NCBI GenBank assembly: GCA_007118795.1
Contig: SKQX01000181.1
Span: forward strand, 1-11,003
Reading direction: 5' to 3'
DNA from: Thermoflexales bacterium
GTDB taxonomy: Bacteria; Chloroflexota; Anaerolineae; B4-G1
Length of the DNA stretch: 11,003 nucleotides
Shown here: positions 7,152 through 11,003 of the stretch, piece after piece
Numbering within the stretch: position 1 is the stretch's first letter
Layout: each line of letters starts with the position of its first letter
The notes under the pieces: generated by a model
What the model saw: only the letters and a program-made list of their open reading frames with translations
What the model was told of the DNA's origin: nothing
Database searches by the model: none
Made by a program: the position numbers and the translations under genes

Positions 7152-7400
7152 GAGGTGTTGCTAGAGACCACCCAGCGGCTGGGTCAGCGAAGCCTGAACC
7201 GCCGTCTCAACGCCGTGCCAGGACGCCGACAGGCGGGACTCACCGCGAATGGGATGCTCTGCCCGATCGTGCCTGACGACCAAGACGTGAGAGCAGCACG
7301 GGTGGCGGCCGCTTCCCCGGCAGTGAGCCATTGCTACCAGCGGCCGCCCTACGGACCGCGCTGGCTCTATAGAGCTGTCACCAGGGTCGCGGGCGGAGGC
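7152..7400 (+). pseudogene. ahbA/ahbB: C-terminal remnant of a siroheme decarboxylase (AhbA/AhbB, NirDLGH family)
   Basis: In one frame the stretch reads RRQAGLTANGMLC, then IVPDDQDVRAA, then SPAVSHCYQRPPYGPRW. This is the order and spacing of the Lrp/AsnC-like ligand-binding half of siroheme decarboxylases: a GFTANAM-like strand, a VPD segment, and SHCYxRPxYPxxWPY with the functional histidine. These enzymes remove two acetate carboxyls of siroheme as the first dedicated step of Ahb heme and heme d1 synthesis. The N-terminal helix-turn-helix half is missing; the frame instead runs upstream into the radical SAM remnant. The same open frame spans GTG 6831 to TGA 7484 (217 codons), but it is a composite of two different genes. 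After about 7400 similarity stops. The conserved W-P-Y-N-L is changed to W-L-Y-R-A. I recognise the family by motif only, and AhbA versus AhbB is not resolved. Confidence 0.7.
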
Positions 7401-7626
7401 GAGAGGGAGCTTCCCCCAAAGTATGTACCAGTTGAACCTGTGTTTACTGTGACCCTCTACTGGCTCAACTTGACAAGCGGGTGAGCCAGACACTGGCTCG
7501 CCATCCCCGACCAGGCTGCGATCCACTGACGTTGCACCGGTCCCTCATCCTCGTTCGGGCCCAGGTGGACTGACGCTGGCCGCCCGCGCCCTGCCACCGG
7601 AGAAAGCCGCATCGACCGTTCCCGAC
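7401..7626. other. Intergenic stretch between convergent units, no gene seen
   Basis: Apart from the inverted repeats at 7460-7499 I find no coding pattern, no RNA gene and no clear intrinsic terminator (no GC stem followed by a T run on either strand). This is where the plus-strand heme operon and the minus-strand copper operon converge. Confidence 0.5.
7460..7499. repeat. Alternating inverted repeats (two mutually exclusive hairpins)
   Basis: CTGGCTCA at 7460-7467 pairs perfectly with TGAGCCAG at 7482-7489 (14-nt loop), while GAGCCAG at 7483-7489 can instead pair with CTGGCTC at 7493-7499 (3-nt loop). There is no T tract, so neither is a classical terminator. The three iterated copies lie just beyond the decayed genes, on the 3' side of the convergent copper operon. 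They could be the worn end of a mobile element with several terminal repeats, or a transcript-end structure. Confidence 0.4.
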
Positions 7627-7848
7627 TCACCCGCCTGAAGGTTGCGCCTGAATACCGTAACCCAACGCTGCGGCAGCAGATACGATTTGCGCTTCACTCA
7701 CCTGGGCGGCGTCGTACTCCACTTCAAGCCGTTGCCGGCGATAACTTACCCTTATGCGCTGAATGCCAGGTAGCGCATCCTCGATGCCTTCCAGGTGCAT
7801 AACGCACGCGGGGCAGTGCATATCGGGAACGTCAAAGACTTGCTTCAT
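7627..7848 (-). CDS. copZ: Heavy-metal-associated (HMA) domain protein, CopZ-like copper chaperone
   Basis: A small single-domain protein of 73 residues from the ATG at 7848. It has a ferredoxin-like HMA fold pattern with the metal site DMHCPACVMHLE (a CxxC loop) and a late ALGYG loop, as in CopZ and in P-type ATPase metal-binding domains. It would carry Cu(I) in the cytoplasm. A start five codons earlier (ATG at 7863) overlaps the upstream stop as ATGA but has no ribosome site, whereas the ATG at 7848 has GAGG about 9 nt upstream, inside that overlap; I prefer 7848. It is the second gene of a pair with the cupredoxin-bearing membrane protein, so handing copper to or from that protein is a reasonable inference. 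Other soft metals are possible. Confidence 0.9.
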   Translation of the reverse strand: MKQVFDVPDMHCPACVMHLEGIEDALPGIQRIRVSYRRQRLEVEYDAAQVSEAQIVSAAAALGYGIQAQPSGG

Positions 7849-7859
7849 CGTGTCACACC

Positions 7860-8942
7860 TCATTGATCAAAGACGATCTGAGCGGTGTTGCAGCCCATCG
7901 CGCAGCTATAGCGCAGCACCTTGCCGGCCGGCTGTGGCGGGATGTCAATCGTCGCCTCGCCGGTGAGTGGCAGCATCTGCTCGACACCTAACTCCGGGAT
8001 AACCAGCGCCAGCGCGCAAGAATAGACATTTTCTGTGACGAGAGTCAGCCGAGTGGGGACCCCGGCGCGGGCGTGGAGTTGAGCGGGTGTGTAGCCGCTC
8101 GACGAAACCCTGACGTCCAAGACGTTTTCCCCGCTGGCGGGGTTCATCGACGTGACAGCAGGCGGAGCTGATGGGGAGAGCCTGACCGCTGGCGCACTGG
8201 CGGCCTGGATCAAGCGGGTGGCCGAGATGGGCGCGCCCGCCAGGTTCAGGCCCGAGTCTACAGAGACCAAGCCCAAGGCAAGCAGGACGATGGCCACCGC
8301 CCGCGCCAGGTTCTCCTCTAGCACAGCACCAAGTCGGGTTGCCAGATAGGCCACGGTGAAGAAAACGACGCTACTGCCCAGGGTAAACGCCCCCATCAGG
8401 CCCGCCGCTAGCAGCGCGTCGCCGGTGGCTATCGCCAGGGCCATCATAGCCTGGGTTACACCGCAAGGGATCAACACGGTGAGTCCGCCGAGCATCAGGG
8501 GTGTGATGGCGTCAGCGCCCTTCTTGGCTCTGCGGCGCACGTAGCGTCTGACAGCGGCAGGGGGCTCAAGAACGAAATGGCGGAAAATCGGATGCACGTC
8601 TAGCATGCGCAGGCCATTGCCCACCATGAAGATCCCGATAGCGATCAACAACAGAGCGCGGGGCAGGGCCGTCAACTGGAGCAAAGAACCCAGTGCCCCA
8701 AGGGCCCATCCGAGCAAGGTATGGGCGACCAGTTTTGCCAACAGGAACAGCAAGATCGGGGTGGCGGCGAGCCGCGGGTCGGTCGTTGGGACTTCGCTGC
8801 CGTGCTTGGTTCTGAGTGGTGCCGTCGCCGGCGGAGACGTTCGGGGTGCCAAACAGAGGGCCAGCAGGCCCCCCTGCACAGCCACACAACCTAGGCCACC
8901 GGCGGTCAGGCCAATGATAAAAACCATAACGAGCTGATTCAC
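7860..8942 (-). CDS. TauE/SafE-like (DsbD_2-type) membrane protein with C-terminal cupredoxin domain
   Basis: 360 residues from a GTG at 8942, chosen for its near-perfect Shine-Dalgarno (AAGGAGGAG at 8953-8945); a longer in-frame start at 9032 would overlap the promoter. Residues 1-240 form about six membrane segments in two halves. The first has GLTAGGLGCVAVQGGLL (11-27), the second LGGLTVLIPCGVTQAMMALA (151-170); both carry a Cys-containing loop typical of this transporter family. Residues 265-360 form a cupredoxin-like domain: SSGYTPAQLHARAGVPT, a Cys309 in NVYSC, and YSCAMGC (345-351). In relatives the last motif usually ends in Met where this one has Cys351, so the copper site may be altered. 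Placement next to a CopZ-like protein points to copper export or delivery. Function is inferred and the transported species is not proven. Confidence 0.88.
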   Translation of the reverse strand: MNQLVMVFIIGLTAGGLGCVAVQGGLLALCLAPRTSPPATAPLRTKHGSEVPTTDPRLAATPILLFLLAKLVAHTLLGWALGALGSLLQLTALPRALLLIAIGIFMVGNGLRMLDVHPIFRHFVLEPPAAVRRYVRRRAKKGADAITPLMLGGLTVLIPCGVTQAMMALAIATGDALLAAGLMGAFTLGSSVVFFTVAYLATRLGAVLEENLARAVAIVLLALGLVSVDSGLNLAGAPISATRLIQAASAPAVRLSPSAPPAVTSMNPASGENVLDVRVSSSGYTPAQLHARAGVPTRLTLVTENVYSCALALVIPELGVEQMLPLTGEATIDIPPQPAGKVLRYSCAMGCNTAQIVFDQ

Positions 8943-8944
8943 GT

Positions 8945-8953
8945 CTCCTCCTT
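8945..8953 (-). promoter_or_regulatory. Strong Shine-Dalgarno that fixes the GTG start
   Basis: On the minus strand AAGGAGGAG precedes GTG (8942-8940) by two bases (four from the AGGAGG core). It selects this GTG rather than the earlier in-frame start at 9032, which lies upstream of the probable transcription start. Confidence 0.8.
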
Positions 8954-9000
8954 GCCCCTCGTTGGGGTACGCGTCGAATCGTTGCCTAAATTCCTCAACT

Positions 9001-9028
9001 ATTATATACTCGCTGGAAGATAAGTCAA
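9001..9028 (-). promoter_or_regulatory. Sigma-70-type promoter of the copper operon
   Basis: On the minus strand: TTGACT (9028-9023), 16-bp spacer, TATAAT (9006-9001), giving a 5' leader of about 50 nt before GTG 8942. The boxes are close to consensus and AT-rich in a GC-rich window. The spacer is short and not the 19-20 bp seen in MerR-type metal promoters, so CueR-like activation is unlikely. Just upstream (9032-9045) is CTGTAGGTGCACAG, a weak dyad with 4-bp arms (CTGT-N6-ACAG), which could be an operator but may be chance. Confidence 0.65.
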
Positions 9029-9045
9029 CCACTGTAGGTGCACAG

Positions 9046-10096
9046 CCGTGACATCATCCGAGGGGCTGGGCGTCGGCGCAGGCGATCGACTGGTTGCGGA
9101 CTAGTCGCTGGATGGAACGTGCTAATCCTCTCGGGGGATACCCGGACAGCTGGAGGCTGACCTGGCACGAGGCCGCCGCGAGAGGGAATCTCCAAGACGG
9201 TACCAAGCAGCCTCAAACTCAAGCAGGTACGCGATCCTTCGTAGGACCCGATGCCCTCTAGCGCTGACGGGGTAACCCGGGCAGATCACTGTCACGTCTG
9301 GTTTGCGCCACACGTGAGTCCGCACCGCGAATCCCGAGCCCATTTGGCCCCCGCACAATCCGGGCCACGGCGACCACCGACACCGATGCACGCCATCCAG
9401 CCCCCTTCGACCCTCCAGACTAAGCCCGGAGCGCCCACTCCTCTCGTTCGCCGTCCTGAGACTGCATTGATCCGACGACACCTCGTCAGAGCTGCCAGAT
9501 GTGTTCTTCTGAAGAGTCAGTCTTGGCTGCTACTCAGAGGTGGTGCGATCGTTCATAGGCTGGCGGCCATCGCTCAGCGGCAGGGTTTCGCGAAACTCTT
9601 CAGGCGAAATCTGGGACTTAATGGACGCCGGTTACTACAACGCTCCTCTGCAAGAATTGCATGGGTTCACCTGATAATAAGGCGCTGCTGTCCTACGAGG
9701 TTGCGGTGTTCTCCGCGCGATGGCTCCGTTTCGATACGCTATTGGGTCCTGTTCTTGTCAACCGCAAAGGGGTCCAGGGGGGGGCGTCGCGGGGAACGTG
9801 GCACGTTGAGTCGATGGACGGGCGGACGTCGATCCGAGCGTGGTCGCACAATGGCTTCTCACACAAGCGGGTTCGAGAAAGCAGCGCGCTCGGTCTTGCC
9901 GGATCAGGTGTCGGCAACAAGACTCACTCTCTGGAGAAGCGGTGTCGGTCGTAATTGCTGACCCAAAGCCGTGGCTTGACGGGTTCTTCTCAGCTGCCGG
10001 TCCACCAAAGAGTCCACTGACCTTCTGACTTACGAGCCTCCAGTGATGCAGCAAAGAATCAGCCCATTCAGGACTCCTGTTGCCTCTTGCCCATGG
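9046..10096. other. About 1.05 kb without a recognisable gene
   Basis: Open frames occur (the longest 236 codons, 9251-9961 on the plus strand), but they are rich in Arg, Pro and Ser, change character along their length and have no ribosome site or known motif, as expected for chance frames in GC-rich DNA. A G8 run lies at 9777-9784. No tRNA, CRISPR, IS end or terminator is evident. A GGTTCGA T-loop-like string near 9870 has no matching stem. Worn-out coding sequence beyond recognition is possible, given the decay elsewhere in the window. Confidence 0.4.
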
Positions 10097-10121
10097 GTAG
10101 TTGACAGAATTGCGCAACTAC
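10097..10121. promoter_or_regulatory. Inverted repeat overlapping a promoter, likely operator
   Basis: GTAGTTG (10097-10103) and CAACTAC (10115-10121) are perfect 7-bp inverted arms around an 11-bp centre. A second 8-bp palindrome, TTGCGCAA, sits at 10110-10117. The arms cover the -35 box and most of the spacer of the promoter at 10101-10129, so a bound dimer would block RNA polymerase. The TAGTTG/CAACTA arms and TTGCGCAA core resemble sites of MarR-family repressors, but no regulator gene is visible in the window. Confidence 0.5.
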
Positions 10122-10129
10122 TCTACAAT
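10101..10129 (+). promoter_or_regulatory. Near-consensus sigma-70 promoter
   Basis: TTGACA (10101-10106), a 17-bp spacer, and TACAAT (10124-10129). A transcript would start near 10136 and run toward larE. A GTG lies at 10138, almost at the expected transcription start, so a leaderless small ORF is possible. The alternative is a long (about 590 nt) leader for larE. Confidence 0.6.
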
Positions 10130-10137
10130 TGGCCCAC

Positions 10138-10356
10138 GTGGAGGCTTCATCGATCGAGTTCACCCAAGACGAGGGAGAATTTCTGATCAGATTCCTGGGG
10201 GACGTGAAGCCCTGGAATCTCCGTTCCCCGGCCGGAGGACCTAAGATTTCTTGTGCAAGAGGGTCAAGGGATGAGCCGAGTATCAAGCGCGAGTACATTG
10301 ATTCTGGCTTGTCCGGGAGAGGCCAACAGGACCCGGGTCTCGCCAGAAGAACCTAA
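10138..10356 (+). CDS. Possible small leaderless ORF, function unknown
   Basis: From GTG at 10138 a 72-codon frame begins VEASSIEFTQDEGEFLIRFL, an acidic, protein-like start; the second half (Gly/Arg/Ser-rich) looks less coding. There is no Shine-Dalgarno because the codon lies about 9 nt after the -10 box; translation would have to be leaderless. I recognise no family. It may equally be a decayed gene or a chance frame. Confidence 0.22.
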   Translation: MEASSIEFTQDEGEFLIRFLGDVKPWNLRSPAGGPKISCARGSRDEPSIKREYIDSGLSGRGQQDPGLARRT

Positions 10357-10389
10357 AGAGTTGGGACCAGGACGAGCAAAGACACAGAT

Positions 10390-10647
10390 GTGTCGCCGGA
10401 ACAAGCGTCCATCACCATCGCTTGTCAGGTCTTGCAGGACGTGCCAACGGGGCTGCTGCCTGAGGATCTGATCAATGATGTTATCGTCGAGGACTATGAT
10501 CTGCATCGCATCCCGCATAGATTCACCCAGCCCCTGCAGGAGCTCGACGACATCGAAGAGCCCACTCCGGTGGTGTTGGGTTATAAGCACTCGTGGTTGT
10601 CGCACGACACCAGACCACTCGACCGAGTGATTCTGCCCCTAGTCTGA
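10390..10647 (+). CDS. Small unknown ORF upstream of larE
   Basis: An 85-codon frame from GTG at 10390 to TGA. By hand count roughly 70% of its third codon positions are G or C, in keeping with the real genes here, and the acidic stretch LPEDLINDVIVEDYDLHRI is protein-like. No ribosome site precedes the GTG, and no domain is recognised. It ends 77 nt before larE on the same strand. The opposite strand also has a frame (10264-10605), so coding cannot be assigned with confidence. A fragment of a longer lost gene is possible. Confidence 0.3.
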   Translation: MSPEQASITIACQVLQDVPTGLLPEDLINDVIVEDYDLHRIPHRFTQPLQELDDIEEPTPVVLGYKHSWLSHDTRPLDRVILPLV

Positions 10648-10724
10648 GGCCATCGACAGGCCAAGACCAGAAGGTATACCCAGGCAGTCGAACCGACCGC
10701 GGGTTTTCCAGGGAGTCATGAAAG

Positions 10725-11003
10725 ATGAAACATACGAAGAAGAGAAAGGACCCCACGTTAACGGTGAGTCACGAGGCAGCGGAGACCAAGAAACTACAGG
10801 TTCTGCATCAGATCCTTCGGGAGATGGGATCGGTCCTGGTCGCTTACTCGGGAGGAGTGGACAGCACATTTCTGCTCCGAGCGGCTGTGGATGCATTGGG
10901 CGCGGAGAACGTGCTGGCGGCTACGGCCTGCTCCCCGACCTATCCGGAGCGAGAGCTCAGAGAGGCCGAAGGGCTAGCGCGCCGGATAGGGGTGCGTCAC
11001 AGA
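10725..11003 (+). CDS. larE: LarE, ATP-dependent sacrificial sulfur transferase, 3' partial
   Basis: The first 93 residues are visible and the frame is open to the window edge. Residues 34-50 contain MGSVLVAYSGGVDSTFL with the PP-loop SGGVDST (42-48), followed by ACSPTYPERELREAEGLARR, the SPTYP-x-x-E block typical of LarE. The family adenylates pyridinium dicarboxylate mononucleotide and donates a sulfur from its own cysteine (or, in some members, from coenzyme A) while building the nickel-pincer cofactor of lactate racemase. The cysteine that would show which mechanism applies lies beyond the window. ATG at 10725 is preceded by GGGAG (10711-10715); another ATG at 10718 is out of frame. The basic N-terminal extension before the conserved helix is about 15 residues longer than I would expect, so a GTG at 10764 is a possible alternative. 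LarB and LarC are not in the window. Confidence 0.92.
   Translation, partial: MKHTKKRKDPTLTVSHEAAETKKLQVLHQILREMGSVLVAYSGGVDSTFLLRAAVDALGAENVLAATACSPTYPERELREAEGLARRIGVRHR

Noticed and set aside
8605..8937. 110-codon plus-strand frame
   Set aside because: Antisense to the membrane protein with clear transmembrane and cupredoxin motifs.
9862..9885. GGTTCGA string suggesting a tRNA T-loop
   Set aside because: No T-stem, acceptor stem or anticodon arm can be folded around it.
9251..9961. 236-codon plus-strand open frame
   Set aside because: Arg/Pro/Ser-rich with no domain, no ribosome site and no consistent codon pattern; typical chance frame in GC-rich DNA.
10264..10605. 113-codon minus-strand frame opposite the small ORF before larE
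   Set aside because: No family recognised and no ribosome site; mirror of the better-looking plus-strand frame.

Overview
The window is about 60% G+C bacterial DNA with GTG and TTG starts used freely. It looks like a piece of chromosome from a deep-branching, possibly anaerobic or facultative bacterium. Chloroflexota or a similar lineage is a guess from gene order and the CobA-HemD fusion, and I cannot confirm it.

Layout. Positions 1-1046 hold the 3' end of a siroheme/[4Fe-4S] sulfite or nitrite reductase carrying a C-terminal TusA-like domain. From 1579 to 6679 runs an intact trunk for tetrapyrrole synthesis: hemA (glutamyl-tRNA reductase), hemC (hydroxymethylbilane synthase), a cobA-hemD fusion (uroporphyrinogen-III synthase plus methyltransferase, ending at precorrin-2) and hemB (5-aminolevulinate dehydratase). 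On the opposite strand (7627-8942) is a two-gene copper-handling operon: a TauE/SafE-like membrane protein with a C-terminal cupredoxin domain, and a CopZ-like HMA chaperone, behind a near-consensus promoter. A stretch of about 1.8 kb (8943-10724) has no recognisable gene, but contains a strong promoter overlapped by an inverted repeat and two small unassigned ORFs. The window ends in the 5' part of larE (nickel-pincer cofactor sulfur transferase).

The main observation is in the gaps of the tetrapyrrole operon. Each holds the wreck of a gene for the branch that starts at precorrin-2. Positions 1050-1582 are an N-terminally truncated, frameshifted precorrin-2 dehydrogenase/sirohydrochlorin ferrochelatase (Met8/SirC). 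Positions 5418-5483 keep only the Shine-Dalgarno, start codon and first residues of what looks like an AhbC/NirJ-type radical SAM protein. Positions 6683-7130 are a frameshifted AhbD/NirJ-like radical SAM protein whose third cluster cysteine codon reads TGG. Positions 7152-7400 are the C-terminal half of a siroheme decarboxylase (AhbA/AhbB, NirDLGH family). The siroheme-dependent (Ahb) heme branch therefore appears to have been lost gene by gene, while the shared trunk on the same transcript stays intact. I read this from protein motifs alone. Homology searches and read-level checks for indel errors would decide it.
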